A stretch of DNA of 63,038 bases from Actinomycetes bacterium (GTDB lineage: Bacteria; Actinomycetota; Coriobacteriia; Coriobacteriales; Eggerthellaceae). The position numbers and the translations under genes are program-made. Below, piece by piece: positions 9,197 to 16,254 of the stretch. The notes beneath the pieces are model-generated. The model was not told the DNA's origin, did not search any database, and was given only the letters and a program-made list of their open reading frames with translations. The stretch covers positions 1 to 63,038 of the forward strand of contig JAEZDJ010000004.1 of NCBI GenBank assembly GCA_023429565.1, in the 5' to 3' direction. Position 1 is the stretch's first letter. Each line of letters opens with the position of its first letter.

Positions 9197-9231
9197 GTGG
9201 CCGGCGCTGCAAGCTGCGGGGCGCCGGCCAC
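9197..9231 (-). promoter_or_regulatory. Strong hairpin in the dnaK 5' leader
   Basis: A perfect 11-bp stem (GTGGCCGGCGC with its complement) and a 13-base loop lie about 28 bases upstream of the dnaK ATG, inside a transcribed leader of roughly 150 bases. A mostly A/G stretch (CAAAAAAGAGAGG) holding the ribosome site follows. It could stabilise the mRNA or modulate translation; no T run supports termination. Confidence 0.5.
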
Positions 9232-9326
9232 AGAGCTCCGGATCAGAGAAATCGGCCATCGGCGCTGGAACGTCCTCGCCGATGGAGATGACTGTCACCG
9301 AAACTCTCCTGCTTCTTATGTTTTGC

Positions 9327-9356
9327 AATATATTATCTGAGTCTTATGTTGTCAAG
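9327..9356 (-). promoter_or_regulatory. dnaK operon promoter with overlapping HspR operator (HAIR)
   Basis: On the minus strand a -35 box TTGACA (9350-9355) and a -10 box TATATT (9327-9332) are separated by exactly 17 bases. The HAIR consensus CTTGAGT-N7-ACTCAAG is matched as CTTGACA-N7-ACTCAGA at 9336-9356, with exact CTTGA and ACTCA cores at the right spacing. The operator covers the -35 box and most of the spacer, which fits steric repression by HspR with DnaK. Confidence 0.85.
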
Positions 9357-9520
9357 TTTTTTACCAATTTGTTATTTAAGTTATGTAAATATGCCTACTA
9401 TACTCAGACGCGTGAAACGGGAAAGCGGAAATGCAGTCCTGTTACGTCCCGTGCGTACTACCGTTTCCAATATGTCGCGTGCGCCGTCCCGTGCACACCT
9501 CTCCTACAAAAAATGAAAAA

Positions 9521-9551
9521 ATCCCCGCCCTCAATTTGAGAGGACGGGGAT
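9521..9551 (-). terminator. Rho-independent terminator of the ferredoxin gene
   Basis: A 12-bp stem with one mismatch (ATCCCCG core) and short loop is followed on the minus strand by TTTTTCATTTTTTG. It lies 39 bases beyond the ferredoxin stop. Confidence 0.85.
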
Positions 9552-9590
9552 TCGCTGACGCTTTCGCGCCAGTTGACAAAAGAGTGACTG

Positions 9591-9779
9591 CTACTCTTCG
9601 ACGATCTCCGGAATGGCACCCATGGGGCATTCCTCAACGCAATCGCCACAAGCAATGCAGTTGTCTTCGTTCACCGCTTCAGCAACGCCGTTGACAACCT
9701 CGAGAACTTCCTGAGGGCATGCATCGACGCAAATGCCACAGCCAATGCATTCATCGGCCTCAATAACCGGATGGGGCAT
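9591..9779 (-). CDS. 2x[4Fe-4S] ferredoxin
   Basis: A 62-residue clostridial-type ferredoxin, a soluble low-potential one-electron carrier. Two complete cluster motifs are visible: CIGCGICVDACP (about residues 11-22) and CIACGDCVEECP (about 41-52). The net charge is strongly acidic, as in typical ferredoxins. It stands alone between its own terminator and a 296-base gap, so it is probably a general electron carrier and not part of one enzyme. It is a plausible soluble donor for the cytoplasmic molybdoenzymes further downstream, but nothing in the sequence proves that link. Confidence 0.93.
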   Translation of the reverse strand: MPHPVIEADECIGCGICVDACPQEVLEVVNGVAEAVNEDNCIACGDCVEECPMGAIPEIVEE

Positions 9780-10075
9780 AACAAACTCCTTCTCGTCCTA
9801 AAAGCACCCTGTCAAATGCGACCGGGACTTCCCCAATAACTTTCTGCCCGCAAGATACCACGGATCGCCATAATTGCAAGAAAAAAGAGCGAAATTATTA
9901 GGATGCGGCACGAATTGCTTTGGGAATGTTCCGAGGTATGTTCGAGCCGTGGAGGGGATTGCCCGCCATCCGGCAGCTTCCATTGGCCCAGCAGGATCGC
10001 GGCAGGCTTCCCCCGGGCCGCCGGAAGAAGGGGCGCGTCCCTCTTCCGACCCTTTTGACCGTGGCTCCCGCCGGC

Positions 10076-11098
10076 TTAGCAGATGCGCGGCAGCTGCTCC
10101 CCCACAAGCATGTCGAGGATGCGGGTGCTGCCGAACCCCGTGCGCAAGAGAACCCGAGGGTTGCCCTCGCCCTTGATCTCCGCCACATCCCCAATGATGC
10201 AGGCCTCAGATCCATAGCGATTCGACCTCATCGCATGAAGCGCCGCCTCCGCCTCGTCCGCTGCGACGACGCAGACCATCTTGCCCTCATTTGCCACCTG
10301 TAGGACATCGTAGCCCAGCATGTCGCAGGCACCCCGCACGGCTGGCTTGACGGGGATCGTCGACTCTTCAACCACGATATCAACCTGAGCCTGGCCGGCA
10401 AGCTCATTCAGCGTCGAAGCAAGGCCTCCCCGCGTGGGATCGCGGAAGCAACGGACATGAGGGGCGGCGGCAATAACGTCGGAAATGAGATGGTTGAGCG
10501 GTACCGCATCGCTTTCGATGTCCGCGGTGAAGCCCAGGCCCTCCCGGCAGCTCATGATGGTGATCCCGTGATCGCCCAGCGTTCCCGAAACGAGAACTTT
10601 GTCGCCCGGCCGGCACTGAGCCCCGCCCAGGTGGAGACCTTCGGCCAGCAGTCCGATGCCGCTTGTGTTGATGAACACCCCGTCGCCATGGCCGCGGTTG
10701 ACCACCTTGGTATCGCCTGTCACCAACGCAACCCCTGCCTCGCGGGCGCATTCCGCCACCGAAGCGCAGATGCGCTTGAGATCGGCGACGGGGAACCCTT
10801 CCTCAAGGATGAAACCGCAGCTGAGATAGAGCGGTCGCGCTCCACTGGTGGCCACATCGTTCACCGTTCCGCACACGGCAAGGCGGCCGATGTCCCCACC
10901 GGGAAAGAAATGTGGCGTGACCACGAAGCTGTCGGTCGAAAATGCAAGGCGCTCGCCCGGGCCAGGGGCTGGGAGCACCGCTGCATCATCTCCCCGCAGC
11001 AGCTCTTCACCCGCATAGGCGGCAAAGAACACCTCATCGATGATGCGCTTCATCATGGTACCGCCACTTCCATGACCCAACATGACCGTCGTGTCCAT
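10076..11098 (-). CDS. hypE: Hydrogenase maturation protein HypE
   Basis: HypE dehydrates the thiocarbamate on its C-terminal cysteine to thiocyanate, the cyanide source for the NiFe-hydrogenase active site. The 340-residue protein starts MDTTVMLGHGSGG, carries the AIR-synthase-like ATP-binding domains (STDSFVVTPHFFPGGDIG, VSGTLGDHG, DPTRGG) and ends exactly in PRIC, the required terminal cysteine. The ATG at 11098 has GAGGAG upstream; an extension to 11203 would run almost into nikR. The partner genes hypA-D and hypF and the hydrogenase structural genes are not in this window. The upstream neighbour is nikR, which fits nickel-dependent control. Confidence 0.95.
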   Translation of the reverse strand: MDTTVMLGHGSGGTMMKRIIDEVFFAAYAGEELLRGDDAAVLPAPGPGERLAFSTDSFVVTPHFFPGGDIGRLAVCGTVNDVATSGARPLYLSCGFILEEGFPVADLKRICASVAECAREAGVALVTGDTKVVNRGHGDGVFINTSGIGLLAEGLHLGGAQCRPGDKVLVSGTLGDHGITIMSCREGLGFTADIESDAVPLNHLISDVIAAAPHVRCFRDPTRGGLASTLNELAGQAQVDIVVEESTIPVKPAVRGACDMLGYDVLQVANEGKMVCVVAADEAEAALHAMRSNRYGSEACIIGDVAEIKGEGNPRVLLRTGFGSTRILDMLVGEQLPRIC

Positions 11099-11219
11099 AC
11101 TCTCGCTCCTCATCGCATGCAAGTCCGTTCGGTCCAGAGATCTCCGTCTGGGAGCATCGCGCTGAATCGAATTGCTGAAAACAATCGGCTCCCCCGCTTC
11201 CATGCGAGGGGAGCCTCCG

Positions 11220-11642
11220 TCAGATATGTTGGCCTGTCGTGGTCACGACAAGACGGCCGTTCTTGACGCCCTTCGTTCCAAGTATCAGATTTGCAATATC
11301 CTGGACGAGGCCGGTCTCGCCACGCAACACGATGACCTCCAGGCAATTGTGGTGGTCAAGGTGCACGTGCATGGAAGAAATGACGTACTCGAAGTATTCA
11401 TGCTGTATGGCATGGAGCTTCTCTTGCAAGTCACTCGCATGATGGTCGAACACGATGGTCAAGGAGCCCATGACCTCGGCACCCGGCGTGGAGCACTCGT
11501 CTTCGACAAGGGCATCGCGAACGAGGTCGCGGACGACTTCGCTCCGGTTCTTGGCCAAACCACGTCGAGCAACCAGCTGGTCAAAACGAATAAGCAAATC
11601 TTCGGGCATGGCCACCGAGAAGCGTACAAGGTCGTTGCTCAT
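11220..11642 (-). CDS. nikR: Nickel-responsive regulator NikR
   Basis: NikR is a tetrameric ribbon-helix-helix repressor that binds DNA when loaded with Ni(II). In this 140-residue protein the N-terminal ribbon (LVRFSVAMPEDLLIRFDQL) and helices span about residues 3-45. The ACT-like metal domain follows. The square-planar nickel ligands are visible as HVHLDHHNCLEV plus an upstream His in FDHHASDL. It lies between a small helical protein and hypE on the same strand (gaps 12 and 121 bases). The gene order suggests nickel-regulated hydrogenase maturation. A clear GTATGA-type operator was not found. Confidence 0.94.
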   Translation of the reverse strand: MSNDLVRFSVAMPEDLLIRFDQLVARRGLAKNRSEVVRDLVRDALVEDECSTPGAEVMGSLTIVFDHHASDLQEKLHAIQHEYFEYVISSMHVHLDHHNCLEVIVLRGETGLVQDIANLILGTKGVKNGRLVVTTTGQHI

Positions 11643-11654
11643 AGATGTTCCGCG

Positions 11655-11909
11655 CTAGACAAGGCTAACGGTGACGTTGGCCGCAGCCTCAGCGTCATCG
11701 TCGAGGGCGTCTTTCGCCTCGCCCAGCAAGGAGCGCACTTCGTCGAGCAATGCCTGAGCGGCATGCATTTTCTCCGACACGGTCGGGAAACCGGCATCGC
11801 CCGCCTGATGCCCCAAGGAATGAGCCCAGCGGCGTTCGAGCTTGATATGGTCATCGATCTGATCGATCATCTGCTCAAACTGACCGGTATTGATGCCGTT
11901 GGTGCACAT
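11655..11909 (-). CDS. Small helical protein of unknown function upstream of nikR
   Basis: An 84-residue soluble, helical, acidic protein (MCTNGINTGQFEQMIDQIDD at the start, ALLDEVRSLLGEAKDALDDD near the end). No family is recognised. The ATG at 11909 has GAGGAGG upstream; a longer frame to 11978 lacks a ribosome site. It is 12 bases upstream of nikR on the same strand, so nikR is probably co-transcribed with it. The two His residues near the middle (KLERRWAHSLGHQAGD) could bind metal, but that is a guess. Function is therefore linked to nickel or hydrogenase maturation by position only. Confidence 0.7.
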   Translation of the reverse strand: MCTNGINTGQFEQMIDQIDDHIKLERRWAHSLGHQAGDAGFPTVSEKMHAAQALLDEVRSLLGEAKDALDDDAEAAANVTVSLV

Positions 11910-12074
11910 GGCGAGCCTCCTCTGTCCCCACGGCCAACCAATTTGACAGGGACAAGACACCCTCGCCTCTGACATCAAGCAGCCGCAGCAGTCTTTTTCT
12001 TGCTATCATGACTGTTATACGGCGTGCCGAGGATAATCGCAAGGGACAGTGTGAAAAAATCTGCAAAAGGTAAC

Positions 12075-12521
12075 ATGTATGAGCAGACGCTCATTGAGAT
12101 AGAGGAGGCGTTCGCTGGGCACCTCTCAGGAAACCACTCCGCCCTCATCTGCGTCATCAGCACTGAATATCTCGAAGATCCGGCACGATCCGCCCTGAAA
12201 AACGCAGCTGAGGCACTCGGCTACGGCCAGAAGCCTTGCGTGTTCGTCACCATCCAGAAAGCGAATGAGGAGCTCGATGCCCAATCCTTGTTCCTCCTGG
12301 TCGAGGGTCTGGATCCCCGCTGCGTCATCGCAGCTGACAAGAAGGCCGCATTCACCCTCGGCCAAGCTTATGGCCATGAAATGCCCCTGGAGGCCCCCAG
12401 TCGGGCGCTGGGACGCACCGTGGTGGCCTTCCCATCGTTTTCAGCCATGTTGGCAGATGATCAGGACAAGCAAAAAGCATGGCAGCTTCTTAAGAAGCTG
12501 CCAAAATTCGGGAAGCGCTAA
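12075..12521 (+). CDS. Conserved-looking cytoplasmic protein of unknown function
   Basis: A 148-residue protein with the look of a small alpha/beta fold: ALICVISTEYL, PCVFVTIQ and DPRCVIAADKKAAFTLGQAYG resemble alternating strands and helices, and the tail is basic (KKLPKFGKR). No family can be named. The ATG at 12075 has AAAGG four bases upstream; a GTG 17 codons earlier lacks a good site. It is divergent from the nikR block and convergent with the phosphohexomutase gene, whose stop lies 13 bases away, so it is a single-gene unit. Confidence 0.75.
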   Translation: MYEQTLIEIEEAFAGHLSGNHSALICVISTEYLEDPARSALKNAAEALGYGQKPCVFVTIQKANEELDAQSLFLLVEGLDPRCVIAADKKAAFTLGQAYGHEMPLEAPSRALGRTVVAFPSFSAMLADDQDKQKAWQLLKKLPKFGKR

Positions 12522-12534
12522 GGACGGCGGACGA

Positions 12535-13947
12535 TCAGGCAGTCACGACGTGCGTGGCGGCTTCAAGCAGGCAACGAACCTCATCGAGCGTCTCGGCTTC
12601 GGCATAAACGCGAATCAGAGGCTCGGTTCCGGAAGGACGCATCATCACCCAAGCGTCCCCTTCGAGGTAAAACTTCACGCCATCGCGGCGATCAACGTCG
12701 ACGACCGCCTTGTCGCAGATTGATTCCGGCGCATAGGCAGGAACGATTTCAGCACGAAAACGCTCCATCTGCTCTTCGGAAACGCTCAGCCCCTGCCGTT
12801 CGAACTCCAACTTGCCTATCTTCGCGAACATGTCGTCGAGCAGCTGGCCCAAGCTCATGCCGCGCTGCGCCATCGTCTCGGCAAGCAGCAAGGCCATCAA
12901 CAGCCCATCGCGTTCCATAACGTGCGTGGGAATGCCGATGCCGCCAGACTCCTCGCCACCCAGCATGACATCGCCTTTCTCCATCTCCTCGTAAATCCAT
13001 TTGAATCCAACGGGGGTGCTGGTCAGGACGAGCCCCAATCGTTTGCACTGGCGAGAAAGCATGGCGGAGGCGGTGATGGTGGAAACCACGCGGCCGTGCT
13101 GCCCCTTGTCTTCCGCAAGGTGGGAGGTGAGCAGCGCAATGATGCGATGCGGGTTGACGAAGTTGCCGTGCTCGTCAACCGCTCCAATGCGATCCGCGTC
13201 GCCGTCATTGATGAAACCGGCGTCGTAGCCCAACTCGGGCACCTTCGACATGCAGCGGTTGACCCAAGGCGGAATAGGTTCGGGATGTAGGCCATCGAAC
13301 GTCGGGTCCTCGTCGTTGTCGATCTCGCAAACCTCGACACCCAGATCTCGCAGCAGTTCGGCAAGGTATTTGCGCCCGGCTCCATAGAGGGGATCCACCA
13401 CCACGCGCAGATGCGCGCTGCGAATAGCTTCCCCATCAACGCGTTGCTTGAGAGACTCCAGATAGGAAGTCATGAGATCGACTTCCTCGTAGCTGCCACG
13501 GGCAGAGGTGGGAACATCGGGAAGGACGGCCTCCACGCGATCCGTGAACTCCTTCGGCGCGGCCCCGCCATCGGCCAGGCGCAACTTCACGCCCAGGTAT
13601 TCGGCCGGATTATGGCTGCTCGTCAGCATGATGCCACCGACGGCTCCTTCATCCTGCGCCACCGACCAGCACAAGGTGGGCGTAGGGCAGTAGTCCTGCG
13701 TCACCTTCACGTCAAAGCCGCGAGAGGAGAGGACCTCCGCCGCCAGCTGTGCGTAAGCGTGCGCATCACGGCGGCAGTCATGCGCGACGATAAGAGTGCC
13801 CGGCTTCTCGGGATCGCCGCCGCTCTTCACAGCGTCTTCCTTGAACACCTGTGCCGATGCATCAATCACCCGCACCAAATTGTCGTCCGTGAATCCCTCG
13901 CCGATGATGGCCCGCCAGCCGTCGGTGCCGAAATGTATGTCTGCCAC
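12535..13947 (-). CDS. Phosphoglucomutase/phosphomannomutase
   Basis: Alpha-D-phosphohexomutase that interconverts sugar 1- and 6-phosphates, feeding nucleotide-sugar synthesis. The 470-residue protein shows all four signature loops: the active-site phosphoserine in LTSSHNPAEYLGVK, the magnesium loop NDGDADRIG, the sugar-specificity loop GGEESGG and the phosphate-binding loop RPSGTEPLIRVYAEA. The start is set at GTG 13947, preceded by AAAGGA and followed by ADIHFGTDGWR, which is the usual family N-terminus. The longer frame to 14037 has an atypical Arg-rich extension. With galE downstream it points to UDP-sugar supply for the envelope. Whether Glc or Man is preferred is not clear. Confidence 0.93.
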   Translation of the reverse strand: MADIHFGTDGWRAIIGEGFTDDNLVRVIDASAQVFKEDAVKSGGDPEKPGTLIVAHDCRRDAHAYAQLAAEVLSSRGFDVKVTQDYCPTPTLCWSVAQDEGAVGGIMLTSSHNPAEYLGVKLRLADGGAAPKEFTDRVEAVLPDVPTSARGSYEEVDLMTSYLESLKQRVDGEAIRSAHLRVVVDPLYGAGRKYLAELLRDLGVEVCEIDNDEDPTFDGLHPEPIPPWVNRCMSKVPELGYDAGFINDGDADRIGAVDEHGNFVNPHRIIALLTSHLAEDKGQHGRVVSTITASAMLSRQCKRLGLVLTSTPVGFKWIYEEMEKGDVMLGGEESGGIGIPTHVMERDGLLMALLLAETMAQRGMSLGQLLDDMFAKIGKLEFERQGLSVSEEQMERFRAEIVPAYAPESICDKAVVDVDRRDGVKFYLEGDAWVMMRPSGTEPLIRVYAEAETLDEVRCLLEAATHVVTA

Positions 13948-14842
13948 AAACGTTCCTTTCGTTTGCCCGCAGGGCAAGCGTGCCCACGGACGCCCATTTC
14001 CACCGCGCTGACGGTGCAGCGCGTTCACATAGTTCAACGAGTCTTCGAAGCAACCCGTCTAGCATTATAGTAAAGCGTGGATGCGTCACTCCAATTCGGC
14101 CATAAACGCACGCAAAACAACAAATAAGCAAACGAGACGGAAAAGGAAAGACCCTGAAAGCAGGAGGGAGTGACAAGTTGTCAACCCAGGAGAAGATGAC
14201 GCAAAGGGCCCCGAAGGGTGAGCATGACGCAAAAGAGGGCAAAGCGAGGCCATGCGGGCATAAGACAGATCAAGGCCGCAGGGGGATGCGGCCTTGATCT
14301 GGACGAGTGAAACGAGGAGAACTGTTGGTGTCGACTGATCATTTCGACAAGGCAATACTACTTCTGCTGTTATCCTTTGTCAAGAATAAACTTAGAAAAG
14401 CATCGTTCGGTTCTGTTCCGATAATTGCCAGCGGGCGCACAAGTTTTGTTGTGTTCTCTTATGTTCTGACTCAACACGGCAGGCCAGGGTCTCCGCACCA
14501 ACGAAGGCGAAGGTCAGGGAAGCTGGGCGCGGGTGCAAGGATCAGGGCAAAGCGCAGGGACAGGGCATGAAGGCAGATAAGCACGTCAAAAGGCATCCAG
14601 AACGCATTGGAGGGTGCGAAAGTCGCTTTCGCACCCTCGCCGCTGGACGGCGCATGTCTCCTAGCCGTACCAGGCCCTTGACGCCGCCAAGCTGTCTCCA
14701 GGCATCTCATCGCCCTGATCACCTGCAGCTCAATCTGATTGGTTTTTCGACGCAGGGGGGCCAATGGCTTGACGAAGCCAGATCAAAGCGATCAACAGCT
14801 CGCATCAGGCTTGATGAAAGCATCATGCCTGATGAAAGATGC
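13948..14842 (+). other. Noncoding stretch with two strong hairpins, before parS
   Basis: No convincing gene was found. The only open frames lack ribosome sites and family resemblance. Two perfect hairpins stand out: 14268-14299 (13-bp stem GATCAAGGCCGCA, 6-base loop) and 14611-14637 (12-bp stem AGGGTGCGAAAG, 3-base loop). Each follows a purine-rich stretch on the plus strand with internal repeats such as GACGCAAA (near 14197 and 14226). An AT-rich stretch at about 14330-14470 lies between them. Small RNAs are possible but no known RNA family was recognised. Confidence 0.45.
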
Positions 14843-14858
14843 TGTTTCACGTGAAACA
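14843..14858. promoter_or_regulatory. parS centromere site (ParB binding site)
   Basis: The 16-base palindrome TGTTTCACGTGAAACA is an exact match to the bacterial chromosomal parS consensus bound by ParB/Spo0J. It lies in noncoding DNA 265 bases upstream of galE. Such sites cluster near the replication origin, so the window is probably in the origin-proximal part of the chromosome. No second copy was noticed in the window. Confidence 0.9.
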
Positions 14859-15123
14859 TCCACCCGAATCACAACACGCCCTCATGCAGAAAGGTGCAAG
14901 GAATCCGGCACTTCGTTGCGGCGGTTGAGCAGGGGCGAAGACAGCCTCTGGCATGTTCCTTTGGAGATATCTCACGCCAACAGCGCACAAGCTGATACCA
15001 TGCTGCTGGCAGAATACAGACCGCCGGCAGCAAATGCCACGGCTCGGAAGAATGACCCGAGCAGCGCGACAAAATCCGCTTCATGCCTGTCCGAAGCGGT
15101 ATTTTCATCGAGATAGGAGCAAC

Positions 15124-16254
15124 ATGTCGAACAAGGGCCTTGCAAAGAAGCACGACGAGACGTGCGTGCTCGTAACGGGCGGCGCCGGATTCATCGGCAG
15201 CCACACCTGCGTGGAGCTGCTTGACGAGGGATACCGCGTCGTCGTCGTGGACGACCTCAGCAATTCGAGTGAGACGGCCCTGCAGCGCGTCAGGCACATC
15301 ACCGGCGTCAGCGATGACCGCCTGAAGTTCTACCAGGCAAGCGTCTTGGATCGAGAGGCATTGGCCCGCATCTTCCAAGAGAACGACATAGACGCCATCA
15401 TCCACTTCGCGGGATTCAAAGCCGTGGGAGAAAGCGTGCAAAAGCCGCTCGAATATTATTGGAACAACATTGCCGGAACGCTCGTGCTGTGCGAAGTGGC
15501 ACGAGAGCATCAGGTGAAGAACATCGTGTTCTCCTCGAGCGCGACCGTCTACGGAGAACCTGAGTTCGTTCCCATCACGGAAGAGTGCCCGAAGCACGAG
15601 GCGACGAATCCCTACGGCCAGACGAAAAGCATGTTGGAACAGGTGCTGACCGACCTCTACATCGGGGACAATGAATGGAACGTGGTGCTCCTGCGCTACT
15701 TCAACCCCATTGGCGCACATAAGAGCGGGCTTATTGGGGAAGACCCCAAAGGCATCCCGAACAACCTGCTGCCCTACGTCGCCCAAGTCGCCGTCGGCAA
15801 GCTTGCGCGTGTCGGAGTCTTCGGCGATGACTACGACACGCCCGACGGAACGGGAGTGCGAGACTACATACACGTGGTCGACCTGGCGCGCGGCCACGTG
15901 AAGGCTTTGGATTGGATGGGCGGCAAAGTGGGCACGGGGGACCCGCGCGGCTTGGGATCGATTGCTGGACAGCCGGCAGAAGACGGCTCGCGTCGCGGAG
16001 TGGGCATTTTCAATCTGGGAACCGGGACAGGATCGAGCGTCCTAGACGTGGTGCACGCGTTTGAGCGTGCCTGCGACAAAGAGCTGCCCTACGAGATCAA
16101 GCCGCGTCGCGCGGGCGACATTGCCGTGAACTACGCCGCATGCGACAAGGCACGCGACGAATTGGGATGGACGGCCGAATACGACCTGGACCGCATGTGC
16201 CAAGACAGCTGGCGCTGGCAGTCGAACAATCCGGACGGCTACGCTGCCCCGTAG
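15124..16254 (+). CDS. galE: UDP-glucose 4-epimerase
   Basis: GalE interconverts UDP-glucose and UDP-galactose using a tightly bound NAD. The 376-residue extended SDR protein has the nucleotide motif VTGGAGFIGSHTCVELL at about residues 14-30, a conserved FAGFKAVGESVQKPLEYY segment, and the catalytic tyrosine and lysine in NPYGQTKSMLEQ. The substrate-site signature is in LRYFNPIGAHKSGLIGEDP. The ATG at 15124 has AGGAG upstream; a longer in-frame extension runs back to 14953 without a ribosome site. Its last 16 bases overlap the convergent LCP gene. It likely serves cell-surface glycan synthesis. Confidence 0.96.
   Translation: MSNKGLAKKHDETCVLVTGGAGFIGSHTCVELLDEGYRVVVVDDLSNSSETALQRVRHITGVSDDRLKFYQASVLDREALARIFQENDIDAIIHFAGFKAVGESVQKPLEYYWNNIAGTLVLCEVAREHQVKNIVFSSSATVYGEPEFVPITEECPKHEATNPYGQTKSMLEQVLTDLYIGDNEWNVVLLRYFNPIGAHKSGLIGEDPKGIPNNLLPYVAQVAVGKLARVGVFGDDYDTPDGTGVRDYIHVVDLARGHVKALDWMGGKVGTGDPRGLGSIAGQPAEDGSRRGVGIFNLGTGTGSSVLDVVHAFERACDKELPYEIKPRRAGDIAVNYAACDKARDELGWTAEYDLDRMCQDSWRWQSNNPDGYAAP

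Noticed and set aside
11910..12074. NikR operator of the GTATGA-N16-TCATAC type
   Set aside because: TATCATGACTGTTATAC-like words are present but the half-sites and spacing do not match well enough to call.
14480..14640. Possible SRP RNA or RNase P RNA near parS
   Set aside because: The diagnostic SRP tetraloop region and the RNase P conserved core could not be found; only generic purine-rich sequence with a hairpin is visible.
14869..15897. A 342-codon minus-strand frame opposite galE
   Set aside because: galE is certain, and the antisense product has no ribosome site or family likeness.
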